A stretch of DNA of 64,000 bases from Actinomycetota bacterium (lineage in GTDB: Bacteria > Actinomycetota > Thermoleophilia > BMS3ABIN01), in NCBI GenBank assembly GCA_016235065.1, contig JACRMB010000003.1, forward strand, positions 186,001 through 250,000, written 5' to 3'. Position 1 is the stretch's first letter. Every line of letters starts with the position of its first letter. A program made the position numbers and the translations under genes. The notes under the pieces are model-generated. The model was not told the origin of the DNA. It saw only the letters and a program-made list of their open reading frames with translations, and did not search any database. Of this stretch, positions 53,268 to 63,637 are shown piece after piece.

Positions 53268-54275
53268 ATGATAAAGAAGTTGCTTCTGGTTTTGTCCATG
53301 CTGGTGCTGGCGGTGGCTCTCGCCGGCTGCGGCGGATTGCCCAAGAGCGCCGTCGCCGAGGTGGATGGCAAGGTCATAACGCGGGAGGATCTGGACAAAG
53401 CGGTCGAGGAGCTGAAGGCCCAGTACGGCGACAGCCTGCCGGCCAGCGACTCGCCTGAGTACGCCGAACTGCAGAAGCAGGTAGCCGAGCGGCTGGTGAA
53501 CGAGGAGATCCTCTGGTTCGAGGCCGACAAGATGAATCTCACCGTCACCGACGAGGAGATCAACCAGCAGGTGGACCAGTACAAGGAACAGTCCGGCGGC
53601 GAGGATGCTTTCAATCAGAAGCTCGAGGAGAACAGCCTGACCCTGGACCGGCTCAAGGACCAGATCCGCAAGAGCCTTCTGTTCCAGAAGATCTATCCTG
53701 AAGTGACCAAGGACGCGGCGCCGGTGACCGACGAGCAGGCGCTCAAGTACTATACCGAGAACCCGACCCAGTTCCAGCAGCCGGAGATGAAGACCGTCTC
53801 GCATATCCTGGTCGCCGACGAAGCTACTGCCAACGCGGTGAAGTCCAGGCTGGATGCCGGTGAGGATTTCGCCACGGTAGCCAAGGAAGTCTCGACCGAT
53901 CCTGGCAGCAAGGAAAAAGGCGGCGACCTCGGTGAGGTTCCTGCGCAGGGCAGCGGTTTCGTGCCCGAGTTCGAAGCGGCCATGAATACATTGGCCGCCG
54001 GTCAGGTCTCGGCGCCGGTAAAGTCATCGTTCGGCTATCACATCATCAAGGTGACCGCGGTGAAACCAGCGGGCACCCAGACCTTCGAGGAAGTGAAAGA
54101 AGAGCTGAAGCAGGGTCTGGCCATGGAAAACCAGCGGACAGCCTTTGAGGCCTGGTTCGAGAGCGTCCAGGGCGACTATGAAGTCATCTACGCCGCTGAA
54201 TTCGAGCCGACCCCGACGAATACAACACCGACCACAGCGACGACCGCGACCCAGGCGGCGCCGGCAACGCCCTGA
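53268..54275 (+). CDS. PpiC/PrsA-like peptidyl-prolyl isomerase lipoprotein
   Basis: 335 aa. Signal peptide with lipobox VALAGC, then a SurA/PrsA N-terminal chaperone region (VNEEILWFEADKMNLTVTD) and a parvulin domain (about 180-275: VSHILVADEATAN, STDPGSKEKGGDLGEV, SSFGYHIIKV). A Thr/Pro tail (TPTNTTPTTATTATQ) ends the protein. It would help fold exported proteins outside the membrane. Placed between mfd and mazG; a strong terminator follows. Confidence 0.9.
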   Translation: MIKKLLLVLSMLVLAVALAGCGGLPKSAVAEVDGKVITREDLDKAVEELKAQYGDSLPASDSPEYAELQKQVAERLVNEEILWFEADKMNLTVTDEEINQQVDQYKEQSGGEDAFNQKLEENSLTLDRLKDQIRKSLLFQKIYPEVTKDAAPVTDEQALKYYTENPTQFQQPEMKTVSHILVADEATANAVKSRLDAGEDFATVAKEVSTDPGSKEKGGDLGEVPAQGSGFVPEFEAAMNTLAAGQVSAPVKSSFGYHIIKVTAVKPAGTQTFEEVKEELKQGLAMENQRTAFEAWFESVQGDYEVIYAAEFEPTPTNTTPTTATTATQAAPATP

Positions 54276-54320
54276 CGCAGCGGCTAGGCCCTGACGCTGG
54301 GCATAACGTAATTTGATCCG

Positions 54321-54349
54321 CAGGGGCGCGAGCGAAGCTCGCGCCCCTG
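54321..54349 (+). terminator. Terminator after the PpiC-like gene
   Basis: Perfect 13-bp stem CAGGGGCGCGAGC / GCTCGCGCCCCTG with loop GAA, followed by CTTGTTCT. Same GAA-loop, TTGTT-trailed style as the terminator at 14970-14994. Confidence 0.65.
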
Positions 54350-54384
54350 CTTGTTCTATAAAAACGATGCTGAAGAGGAATCAC

Positions 54385-55218
54385 ATGGGCGAGCAAAACA
54401 ACCATGAGCAGCTGGCTGCGACCCTGCTGGAGCTCGACGAAGTGGTGCGCCGGCTCCGCCGGGACTGCCCCTGGGACCGGGAACAGAGCATCGAGGATAT
54501 CTCCACCCACACCCTCGAGGAGACCTTCGAGCTGATCGACGCGGCCCACGCCGGCAATATCCCCGAGGTCGACGGTGAACTGGGCGACCTCCTCTTCCAC
54601 ATATTTTTCATGGCAAATCTTTCCGCGGAGCAGGGACACGCCGATCTCGACAGAATCGCCCGCGCCATAATCGACAAGCTTATCCGTCGCCATCCTCATG
54701 TCTACGGCGAGACTGCTGTCGAAAGCGCCGCAGATGTAGTGGAGCGCTGGGAGAGCATCAAGCGTGACAAGGAAGGCCGCGAGGGTATCTTCCATGATGT
54801 TCCCTCATCGCTGCCTTCTGCTCTCTACGCCCAGAGGATGCAGACACGTGCGGCGGCGGTTGGATTCGACTGGGATCAGGCTGAGCCCATCTTCGAGAAG
54901 CTCGATGAAGAGACCGCCGAACTCAAGGAGGCGCTCGCCACCGAAGAGCCCCCACCGGAAGGCACTGACAAGAAGCGTGGCAGCGGGACCGAGGCATATC
55001 ACGAGGTCGGCGACATGCTGTTCGCGGTGGTGAACCTCGCCCGCAAGCTGCGGGTCGATCCGGAGCTGGCTCTCAGGAGCGCCGCCGGCCGTTTCCAGCA
55101 GAGAGTTGAGCGGGCGGCCGAACTCGCCGCCGCCGCCGGCGAAGACTTCAGCCGGTTGCCTCTGGACCGCCAGGAAGAATATTATCAGCAGGCAAAGACC
55201 GAAGCGGATGCAGAATAA
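54385..55218 (+). CDS. mazG: Nucleoside triphosphate pyrophosphohydrolase MazG
   Basis: About 277 aa. Two MazG domains: the first with LRRDCPWDREQS, LEETFELIDA and ELGDLLFHIFF, the second with LDEETAELKEAL and EVGDMLFAVVNLARK (metal-binding ExxE..ExxD pattern). Hydrolyses non-canonical NTPs. The frame is open from 54313 through the terminator, but AGAGGA before the ATG at 54385 sets the start. Confidence 0.94.
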   Translation: MGEQNNHEQLAATLLELDEVVRRLRRDCPWDREQSIEDISTHTLEETFELIDAAHAGNIPEVDGELGDLLFHIFFMANLSAEQGHADLDRIARAIIDKLIRRHPHVYGETAVESAADVVERWESIKRDKEGREGIFHDVPSSLPSALYAQRMQTRAAAVGFDWDQAEPIFEKLDEETAELKEALATEEPPPEGTDKKRGSGTEAYHEVGDMLFAVVNLARKLRVDPELALRSAAGRFQQRVERAAELAAAAGEDFSRLPLDRQEEYYQQAKTEADAE

Positions 55219-55275
55219 CCCGGAGCGAGAACCGTCCGGGTGATACTATGACTTTCCGCTTGATCTGGTTCCTAA

Positions 55276-56598
<1,323 letters not shown>

Positions 56599-56806
56599 CC
56601 CGGTGTCGCAGGAACGGCTGATTGAATTCCTGCGACAGGATGGAGCTTCATTCCATCAGATAGGCCGGGAGCTCCGGGGAGTCGGAGGCTGAGGTTGTGA
56701 TACCCGTACATGACCGCTGGGCGGTCAGCCTTCCCTTGCCCTGTTACCCGTGCAACAGACTGCGCCTTGTGCGTGGTTACGGGATATGAGGAAAAGGAGG
56801 TGTTTA

Positions 56807-57154
56807 ATGTCGGGTAACAACCTTGTTGAAGTCACCGACGCGAATTTCGCCACGGAAGTCCTCGAGTCGGAACTGCCGGTCATAGTCGATTTCTGGGCGG
56901 ACTGGTGTGCTCCGTGCAGGATGGTCTCACCGGTCATCGAAGAGCTGGCGGGGGAGATGGCCGGGCAGGTCAAGGTAGCGAAGCTCAATGTGGACGCCAA
57001 CCGCGAGACAGCGGCCAGGTACGATATCATGAGCATCCCCACGGTCATCCTCTTTGAAGGCGGGGAGCTGAGCAGGCAGGTCGTGGGTGCGCTGCCGAAG
57101 GAGTCTCTGGTAAGAGAGCTGGGCCTGGAGTGGGATCCCACTCCTCAGGAATAG
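56807..57154 (+). CDS. trxA: Thioredoxin
   Basis: 115 aa with active site WCAPC and the cis-Pro loop SIPTVILF. The Pro-less WCAPC form (Ala for Gly) occurs in many bacterial thioredoxins. AAGGAGG six bases before the ATG at 56807 sets the start; the frame is open further upstream but is not thioredoxin-like. Given the rhodanese proteins in the window it could also reduce sulfur-transfer enzymes, but it is a general reductant. Confidence 0.94.
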   Translation: MSGNNLVEVTDANFATEVLESELPVIVDFWADWCAPCRMVSPVIEELAGEMAGQVKVAKLNVDANRETAARYDIMSIPTVILFEGGELSRQVVGALPKESLVRELGLEWDPTPQE

Positions 57155-57350
57155 GCGGGCGGGATTCCCCCAACTGTAAGACGCAGTAAAAAGCACAGGA
57201 TATTAAACGGTAGGAGCGGTTTTTTCACGGGCGGGCCAGGAGCGATGCGGACACCATACCGGATCCCTTCAGCCCGCCCGCTGCTATCGTGGAACTGAGG
57301 CAGCCGTCTGATGTAAAACGATTGTGCTGCTATGCTAAACTGATTCTGGA

Positions 57351-57857
57351 ATGAATTGCGTCAATCACCCTTCCGTCGAAACCAACGTGTCATGCAGCAA
57401 CTGTGGCGATCCCATCTGCCCGGACTGCATGGTCTATACACCTGTGGGTGTCAAGTGCGCGAAATGCGCCCGGATGCCCAAATCGGCCCTCATCACGGTC
57501 AAGCCGGAACGGTTGGCGCTTGCAGTTGCCTCTGGTCTGGGCGCGGCGGCCGCCGGCGGTTACGTCTTCGGGCTGGTTATTTCGATGATCAGCTTTTTTG
57601 CGATATTCGTCGCCTTTGGACTAGGCTCAGGAGTGGGTGAGGCGATCTCCTGGGCCAGCGGGCGTCATCATGGACCGAGCCTGGCAGCCTGGGCCGCCGT
57701 CTGCGGTGTGTTCGGGATAATCTTCGGGATCTGGAGCGTGAGGACGGGCTTTACAGTCACACCGCTGGCCCTGAGATACGCATTCACAGGGTATAGCATC
57801 TGGGGTTTTCTCTGGATGGCTGCGGCAGGTTATGGAGCCTGGCAGCGTAACGCCTGA
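57351..57857 (+). CDS. Zinc-ribbon/B-box-like membrane protein of unknown function
   Basis: 168 aa. The N-terminus has a B-box-like Cys/His cluster (MNCVNHP, CSNCGDPICPDC, CAKC) with eight Cys/His ligands in ~40 residues, followed by about three to four hydrophobic segments. Proteins of this architecture are common in Actinobacteria and Chloroflexi, and their role is unknown. It is convergent with the following minus-strand operon (3-base gap). Confidence 0.75.
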   Translation: MNCVNHPSVETNVSCSNCGDPICPDCMVYTPVGVKCAKCARMPKSALITVKPERLALAVASGLGAAAAGGYVFGLVISMISFFAIFVAFGLGSGVGEAISWASGRHHGPSLAAWAAVCGVFGIIFGIWSVRTGFTVTPLALRYAFTGYSIWGFLWMAAAGYGAWQRNA

Positions 57858-57860
57858 GGG

Positions 57861-58178
57861 TCAGGCGTCGGCCATCTCGTCAGCGTATATCGCCGAGATC
57901 CGGTTCATGTTGACGATCACGAACTCCGGCTCATCGATCACCAGGCCGGTCGTGCGTTCGTAGATGCGTGGGCTTGCCAGGGTGATACGGTCGATGGGCA
58001 TGGAATGCAGGAAGTCAGAGGCGCGCCGCGATGACGAGCGAGAGTCTATGTTCCAGTAAGCCCTGCCGACGATCTTCAGACCATCAGTATAAACCGTGAC
58101 CTGGTAATGGCGGTTGCTGGTGTCGACTTTGAAATCCCCGTGAAGATTATCCTCGATGTCGGAGAATTCGTCTGCCAT
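57861..58178 (-). CDS. Small unknown protein at the end of the activase operon
   Basis: 105 aa, acidic at both ends, mixed alpha/beta, no recognised motif (YQVTVYTDGLKIVGRAYWNI ... SPRIYERTTGLVI). It starts two bases after the activase stop, so it is translationally linked. Function not assigned. Confidence 0.6.
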   Translation of the reverse strand: MADEFSDIEDNLHGDFKVDTSNRHYQVTVYTDGLKIVGRAYWNIDSRSSSRRASDFLHSMPIDRITLASPRIYERTTGLVIDEPEFVIVNMNRISAIYADEMADA

Positions 58179-58180
58179 GG

Positions 58181-59197
58181 TCAGCTCCCTACAGTGGCTT
58201 TTTCACGCTTTCTGTTACCGGGTGCGTCCTCGTTCTCCCACTTGCCGCAGCGGCCACCCCAGCGGGCCAGGGTCTTGCCCTCAACCTTGATGCGTACGAC
58301 TTCGCAGATATTGGAGCAGCCGTTACAGCCGAAGGTCGAAGTGTCATAGACCAGGTCGCTGACATCGAAGCCCTTGAAGCTGGTCTCGCCAGGCTCCAGT
58401 TCAAGCTCCATGGCCAGGATGGCGCTACCGATCGCTCCCATCACATTATGGTGGGTCGGGATCACTACTTCCATGTCGAGAGCATCCTCGAAGGCGCGCT
58501 TCATGCCGGCGTTAGCCGCCACACCGCCCTGGAAGACGATGGGGGCGATAAGCTCCTTACCCTTGCTGAGGTTGTTCAGATAGTTGCGGACCAGCGCGTG
58601 GCAGAGGCCGTAGATGATGTCCTCGACGGCGACGCCCACCTGCTGCTTGTGGATCATGTCCGACTCGGCGAAGACAGAACAGCGGCCGGCGATATGTGCA
58701 GGGCTCTCCGAACGGACGGCGTAGCTGCCGAACTCCTCGATGGGAATGCCCACGCGGGCTGACTGATGATCGAGGAAAGAGCCGGTGCCGGCGGCGCAGA
58801 CGGAGTTCATGGCAAAATCAGTGACCACGCCGTCGCGGAGGATGATCAGCTTGGAATCCTGGCCGCCGATCTCCAGTACGGTGTTGACATCAGGCACTAC
58901 CTGCGATGCCGCAACCGCATGAGCGGTGATCTCGTTCTTGACCACGTCGGCGCCGACGATGATGCCGGTCAGGTGCCGGGCGCTGCCGGTAGCCCCCACG
59001 CCCCGGACTTCGATGTCCTGGTCCTCCAGCAGGGCAACCAGTTCCTTCAGCCCCTCCTGGACGGCCTTGATCGGCTGGCCCTGGGTGCGGCGGTAAATGG
59101 CCGCCAGGACGCTGGCGTGTTCGTCAAGGATGACGAGGTTGGTGCTCACCGAGCCTACGTCGATGCCCAGGTAACCTGTTTTTGCCGGAATATCCAA
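58181..59197 (-). CDS. hgdC: 2-hydroxyacyl-CoA dehydratase activase (BadF/BcrA/HgdC ATPase family)
   Basis: 338-aa ASKHA-fold ATPase. LGIDVGSVSTNLVIL is the phosphate-1 motif, EIGGQDSKLIIL the second, and SVCAAGTGSF with GRCSVFAESDMI carry the two Cys that hold the intersubunit [4Fe-4S] cluster. The C-terminal ~60 residues add four more Cys (GCNGCSNIC, GGRCGKW), as in the long fused activase family. It uses ATP to send one electron to a dehydratase or to the two HgdB-like partners upstream. Confidence 0.85.
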   Translation of the reverse strand: MDIPAKTGYLGIDVGSVSTNLVILDEHASVLAAIYRRTQGQPIKAVQEGLKELVALLEDQDIEVRGVGATGSARHLTGIIVGADVVKNEITAHAVAASQVVPDVNTVLEIGGQDSKLIILRDGVVTDFAMNSVCAAGTGSFLDHQSARVGIPIEEFGSYAVRSESPAHIAGRCSVFAESDMIHKQQVGVAVEDIIYGLCHALVRNYLNNLSKGKELIAPIVFQGGVAANAGMKRAFEDALDMEVVIPTHHNVMGAIGSAILAMELELEPGETSFKGFDVSDLVYDTSTFGCNGCSNICEVVRIKVEGKTLARWGGRCGKWENEDAPGNRKREKATVGS

Positions 59198-59228
59198 TTT
59201 GTCTCCTTTTGCCTTGCTTAAAGCCTGC

Positions 59229-60362
59229 TCAAACCTGGCCGGCCGTTACTTTTTCAGTTGCCGCGGCTGCTCCCGCCAGTGCCAGCCGGCTCCCTCTTCT
59301 TGCCGCCAGCAGGTCCAGGAACGCTTCAACCCGCGTCACCAGGCCGGCGCGGCCGGTCTGTTCGTCGAATGCCAGGGTGAGCACGGGGATGTCGTGGTCC
59401 CGCTGCACCTTGGGAATGATGCTCGTGGCGATGTTCTCAGGCATGCAGCCGAAGGGCAGCAGCTGAAGGATGCCGTCGAATCCCCGTTCCGCCATCAGTA
59501 CGATGCTGCCGATGGTCTCGCGGCCTTCGCCGCCGACGTTATGGTTCAGATAAGGCGCCGCCTTCTCCTCGACGAGTTTTTTGGGGAAGCCGTAAACCTT
59601 GTTGTCGCGGTTCGGTGCTATCCAGTCGGTGACCCAGACGCTGCGTTCCAGGTAGACGCCCATATGGCCCAGGATCTCTTCCAGGCCGAAATTACTGAAC
59701 GGCTCGAGCAGCAGGAAGAACTCGCCGACGATCGCCACCTTGATGACGTCGCGGTCCGGGTCCTGCTCCACAGCGTCGATCAGGGCCAGGGCTTCGCGGC
59801 CCGCTTCCTCGATCTCCTCGGGAGTATATGCCAGCGACAGCAGCTCTTCAGCCTGTCTCAGCGCGCGGGTCGTGTCACCGCGATTTACCTCATAAGCCCT
59901 TACCTGCAGCGAGCGTTTGTGCACGTAGTCGAAGGCGCGGCCCTTGGCAAAGGATGTCCGGAGTATCCTGTAAAGCTTGCGGATGGTAAGCCCCGGAGAA
60001 AGCTGCTTGAAAGTATTATAGAAATCACGTTTGCCGTCGTTGAACGGCTCCAGCATCATGAAGTCGAATTCGTAGCCCAGGTCCCGGAGGATGCGCTCCT
60101 CGACGATGCCATAATATCCGAACCTGCAGGGCCCGTGGCCGCCGGCCATGATCAGCGTGTCGGCTCCCATGTCCAGGGCCTCGATGAAATTCCCGACGTT
60201 TATCTTCAGCGGCAGGCAGGCGAATTCCGGGCTGTGTTTGGCGCCGATTGTCAGCGTCTTGGTCGTCGATACAGGTGGCTTGACGTATTCCACTCCGAGC
60301 CGTTCGAAGAGGTCTTCCAGCATGTAGTGCAGGTGGCCCATGTGGGGGCAACTGACTTTCAT
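59229..60362 (-). CDS. 2-hydroxyacyl-CoA dehydratase (HgdB)-like protein
   Basis: 377 aa. N-terminal VSCPHMGHLHYMLEDLF and later GGHGPCRFGYYG and LLPFGCMPENIA are Cys-containing blocks of the HgdB-like half of large activase-dehydratase fusions; they probably hold a [4Fe-4S] cluster. No acyl-CoA ligase or transferase is nearby, so the substrate may not be an acyl-CoA. Same operon as the activase (31-base gap) and the DUF2229 gene. Confidence 0.75.
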   Translation of the reverse strand: MKVSCPHMGHLHYMLEDLFERLGVEYVKPPVSTTKTLTIGAKHSPEFACLPLKINVGNFIEALDMGADTLIMAGGHGPCRFGYYGIVEERILRDLGYEFDFMMLEPFNDGKRDFYNTFKQLSPGLTIRKLYRILRTSFAKGRAFDYVHKRSLQVRAYEVNRGDTTRALRQAEELLSLAYTPEEIEEAGREALALIDAVEQDPDRDVIKVAIVGEFFLLLEPFSNFGLEEILGHMGVYLERSVWVTDWIAPNRDNKVYGFPKKLVEEKAAPYLNHNVGGEGRETIGSIVLMAERGFDGILQLLPFGCMPENIATSIIPKVQRDHDIPVLTLAFDEQTGRAGLVTRVEAFLDLLAARRGSRLALAGAAAATEKVTAGQV

Positions 60363-60429
60363 CAGGACGCCCTTCCCGAGCCGCGCCGGGTGCCGCCGGA
60401 TCTCCTGTTGCGTAACGCGCAGCCGCGCA

Positions 60430-61461
60430 TCACGCCACCGCCTCCGCCGTCTTCTTCTTCCTCATGAGCATATCCGTGAAAGCCTCGATCCTGGTGACGA
60501 GCCCGGCTTCGCCGCTATGCTCGTCTATGGTAAGAGACATCAGCGGCACCTTGTGCACCCGGGCCCGGTGCTCGATCAACACCTGTACCAGGGAGTCTGG
60601 GCCGCAGGCGAAGGCGAGCACGTATATGACGCCATCGACCATCTTGTTCTCGGTCCAGTGGTTGATTGCACCCATGATCTCTTTCTCGTAAGTCCAGTAG
60701 AGCTGCTTGGGAACGTCGGTAGCGGCCTTCATCAACACGTGATGGTCGGTCATCTCCGGAACCACAAGCTCGGCGCCCATCTCTTCCAGCCGGGCGACCA
60801 GGTTCTGGGTGATGTAGCCGTCATAGATGTTGTAGGGATGCCCGAGCAGGCCGATGCGCTTGCGCTCGCCCCGGGGCTTTTTCCAGCGGGTGCGGTTGAG
60901 GCGGCTGGAAGGCAGCAGGTCGAGCGGTTTATGCCCGCTGACCAGGCTCTCCTGGTAACGACGCTGGGCCAGCCGTGCGGTCTCCAGGGCCGCGATCGCA
61001 TCCATCGCTCCCACGCCGAACTCGTCGCGGGCGAAATTTATCAGCTGCCATTTGAATTCGCTGGGCTTCTCCCGCTGGTTGAGCTTGGGTGTTAGCAGTG
61101 GCGGCAGCTCCAGCTGGTCGGCTACGGCGGCTACCATGTCGGGCAGTCCCAGGAACTTGGGGCAGGTATATTCCCGCTCCTCGACGCTGACTACCCGTGG
61201 CACGAACAGGGCGTCGACCTTGCCGCGCAGGGCCATGCAATGGCCGTAGAATGCCTTGACAGGCACACAGAGTTCGTTCTCGGCGACTTCGACACCCCAG
61301 GACAGGATCTGCTTGTTTGTCAGTGGCGAGGTCTCGACCTCAAGGCCGAGCTCGGCCAGGAACGTCTTCCAGAAAGGAAGGTATTTGTAGTAAAGAAGCG
61401 ATCTGGGAATACCTACGCGCATGGCTCCAGGCTGGTCGGGAATCGGGGACGGGTGCGCCAT
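60430..61461 (-). CDS. DUF2229/HgdB-like acyl-CoA dehydratase-activase-related protein
   Basis: 343 aa. MRVGIPRSLLYYKYLPFWKT, SPLTNKQILSWG, ENELCVPVKAFYGHC and FACGPDSLVQVLI are the DUF2229 pattern normally found in the middle of ~1400-residue fusion proteins with two activase domains. Here the activase, DUF2229 and HgdB-like parts are three separate genes. An internal ATG (residue 14, MRVGIP) is an alternative start. First gene of this operon. Confidence 0.75.
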   Translation of the reverse strand: MAHPSPIPDQPGAMRVGIPRSLLYYKYLPFWKTFLAELGLEVETSPLTNKQILSWGVEVAENELCVPVKAFYGHCMALRGKVDALFVPRVVSVEEREYTCPKFLGLPDMVAAVADQLELPPLLTPKLNQREKPSEFKWQLINFARDEFGVGAMDAIAALETARLAQRRYQESLVSGHKPLDLLPSSRLNRTRWKKPRGERKRIGLLGHPYNIYDGYITQNLVARLEEMGAELVVPEMTDHHVLMKAATDVPKQLYWTYEKEIMGAINHWTENKMVDGVIYVLAFACGPDSLVQVLIEHRARVHKVPLMSLTIDEHSGEAGLVTRIEAFTDMLMRKKKTAEAVA

Positions 61462-61589
61462 CCTCCAAAGAAGGCCGGCATGATGATTGTTCTCACTGAG
61501 ATACTTTCCATAAGACCTTGTCGCCTAAACCCGACCGGGCGAACAACGCCAATGATATTAAGGGATTTAAGGTTTTTTAGCAACGAGCG

Positions 61590-62816
61590 TCAGGGCCGCG
61601 GGCTGTAGTCGCCGGCATCAGCGCCAGCGCCGCCGGTCGCATCGTCAGCGTTACCTTTGCTGTCAGGGGTCAGCCCTACATCCTTTTCCCATTCCTCTTC
61701 CATCTCTTCCTCAAGGACATCTTCGACTTCTTCCTCCAGTTCCCTGGCGCCGGTCCTGACCTGGTCGAATTTCAGACCCTCCCTCAGCAGGCAGGCGCTG
61801 CCGATGCCCAGGCCGATCGATCCCTCGATGATCTGTAGCCCCACGGAGAAGGCGATCGCCGTGGTCTTTGGGATGTCGTAATTCACAGTCAACGGGATCA
61901 CAGTCGCCAGCTGGAAAACGCCCACGTTGCCAGGGGTAGCGGGAAGGGCTCCGGCGACATTGATGAGGATGAGCAGCAGCAGGGCTCCCATGATGCCGAT
62001 GTAGCCCAGGTGGAAAGCGAAGAGCGAGAAATAGACCGCGATCAGCTGTGACATCCACGAAGCCGACGTGGTCAGGAATATGGCGATGACGCGGCGGGGG
62101 CTTCTAAGGACTTTCTGCCCTTCGCTGAAGCGGGCGATGACGCTGAAGAGCCGGGTGAAGAGTTTCTTCCACCAGGGGTGGTGTTCCTTGAGCTCAGCCT
62201 TGGCTTGCTGGGCGCCTTCCTGCAGCTGTTCCCGCTTGATCTCCAGTACCACCATGACCACGGCGAAAAATCCGCTGATACCCAGAAGTATGATGGCGCC
62301 GGTATCAGCCCAGGCCGGCAGATCCATCCGGAATATCCCGTAGACCACGATCAGGGCCATGGCCACGCCGTCGAATACCCGTTCCAGGACGATAGTGCCG
62401 AAGACCGTGGAGCGGGATACTGGTTTGCCGATCAACGCCTGGCGCCGGCTGATGACAAAAGCGCGGGCCAGCTCGCCGAGGCGGGCGGGGATGATCAGGT
62501 TCACCAGGAAGCCGATCATCAGAGCCGAGGTGAGGTCGCGCCACCGGCCCCTGATGCCGTCGAAGCTGTAGTCGTAGATCAGTTTCCAGCTGGCGACCTT
62601 CAGCATTATCGATGCGAAGTTAGCCAGGATGGCGAGCAGCACGAAACTCCAGGCGACATTGGCGAAAGCCGTGATCAGCTCATCGTACTCTACGTGAAAA
62701 GCGAGCACATAGACGACGACCGCCAGTGTCAGCAGCGAGAGGCCGTAGCGGCGAAGCGCCCGGAAGATCTGCTGCATGACCGTGGATCTTATCTCGTTGC
62801 CTGGCGCCGGCTTCAA
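61590..62816 (-). CDS. YbhN/AglD-like membrane protein (flippase-like domain, LPG-synthase TM family)
   Basis: 408 aa, about eight hydrophobic segments of the lysylphosphatidylglycerol-synthase-TM/UPF0104 family. SRSTVFGTIVLERVFDGVA, PATPGNVGVFQLAT are family blocks. No aminoacyl-transfer domain follows. The cytoplasmic tail is strikingly acidic (EEEVEDVLEEEMEEEWE). The start ATG overlaps the deacetylase stop. Possibly moves or modifies a lipid-linked glycan. Confidence 0.82.
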   Translation of the reverse strand: MKPAPGNEIRSTVMQQIFRALRRYGLSLLTLAVVVYVLAFHVEYDELITAFANVAWSFVLLAILANFASIMLKVASWKLIYDYSFDGIRGRWRDLTSALMIGFLVNLIIPARLGELARAFVISRRQALIGKPVSRSTVFGTIVLERVFDGVAMALIVVYGIFRMDLPAWADTGAIILLGISGFFAVVMVVLEIKREQLQEGAQQAKAELKEHHPWWKKLFTRLFSVIARFSEGQKVLRSPRRVIAIFLTTSASWMSQLIAVYFSLFAFHLGYIGIMGALLLLILINVAGALPATPGNVGVFQLATVIPLTVNYDIPKTTAIAFSVGLQIIEGSIGLGIGSACLLREGLKFDQVRTGARELEEEVEDVLEEEMEEEWEKDVGLTPDSKGNADDATGGAGADAGDYSPRP

Positions 62817-63637
62817 AGCTCTTCTTCCTCTCTCATCATCTGCTCGACGGTCACGAATTCCAGGCCTCGCGCCCTGGCGTTCTTGATGATCTCAGAAAGG
62901 GCCGCGACAGTCTGGGAGCGGTCCTCGTCGCTGGGCCCGCTCCAGCCATCGTGAAGCAGGAGGATGCGGCCGGGCCGAAGGATCTCAGCCGTGCGAGAGA
63001 TTATTGACTCCACTCCCGGGGAGGCTGTATCCCAGACGCCCTTGGACCAGCCGGTCACCTGGTAGCCGCGCCGGGTGAGGGCGCGATGGGCGACGGGGCT
63101 CAGCCAGCCGTGCGGCGCCCGGAAGAGCGGCGCCGTATCCACGGCCCCGGCGTCGAGGAAGGCGCGCTCGGCCTGCTCCACCTGGGAGAGCGCCTCTCTG
63201 GCGCTGGCGAACATCATGATGCCATGGTCCATGCCGTGGTTGGCGACCCGGTGTCCCTCAAGCTCGATGCGCCTGACCAGTTCGGGGTAGCGGCGGGCGT
63301 TCTCACCGAGTACGAAGAAGGTCGCCGTGACACCTTCTTTCTTCAGCACATCCAGGATCTGGCCGGTGTAAGGTGGCCGGGGGCCGTCGTCGAAAGTGAG
63401 GGCCACCCGGTTGCCGCTGGTGCGTCCGCTGTAGAACACCCGGCCTGTCAGCGGGAAGTTGGGCACCAGGAATGAATAGAGGAAGAGGCCGTCGGCAGCG
63501 ATGCCGGCTGTCAGCAGTGCTTTGCCGAGCCCCCTGCGGCAGCGGCAGTGATAGAGCCAGTGGGATACGCCGGCGATCAGGAAGAAGAAGCCGCCTGCGA
63601 GGGAGCCCAGGACTGACAGGGCTCCGCGCCTAGTCAT
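62813..63637 (-). CDS. Polysaccharide deacetylase (NodB family)
   Basis: 274 aa, CE4 deacetylase anchored by an N-terminal hydrophobic region (about 10-55). Metal and catalytic motifs: LTFDDGPRPPY (Asp-Asp), NHGMDHG (HxxxH), FRAPHGW and LLHDGW. Could deacetylate GlcNAc in peptidoglycan or a surface glycan. The ATG overlaps the glycosyltransferase stop (ATGACTAG). Confidence 0.9.
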   Translation of the reverse strand: MTRRGALSVLGSLAGGFFFLIAGVSHWLYHCRCRRGLGKALLTAGIAADGLFLYSFLVPNFPLTGRVFYSGRTSGNRVALTFDDGPRPPYTGQILDVLKKEGVTATFFVLGENARRYPELVRRIELEGHRVANHGMDHGIMMFASAREALSQVEQAERAFLDAGAVDTAPLFRAPHGWLSPVAHRALTRRGYQVTGWSKGVWDTASPGVESIISRTAEILRPGRILLLHDGWSGPSDEDRSQTVAALSEIIKNARARGLEFVTVEQMMREEEEL

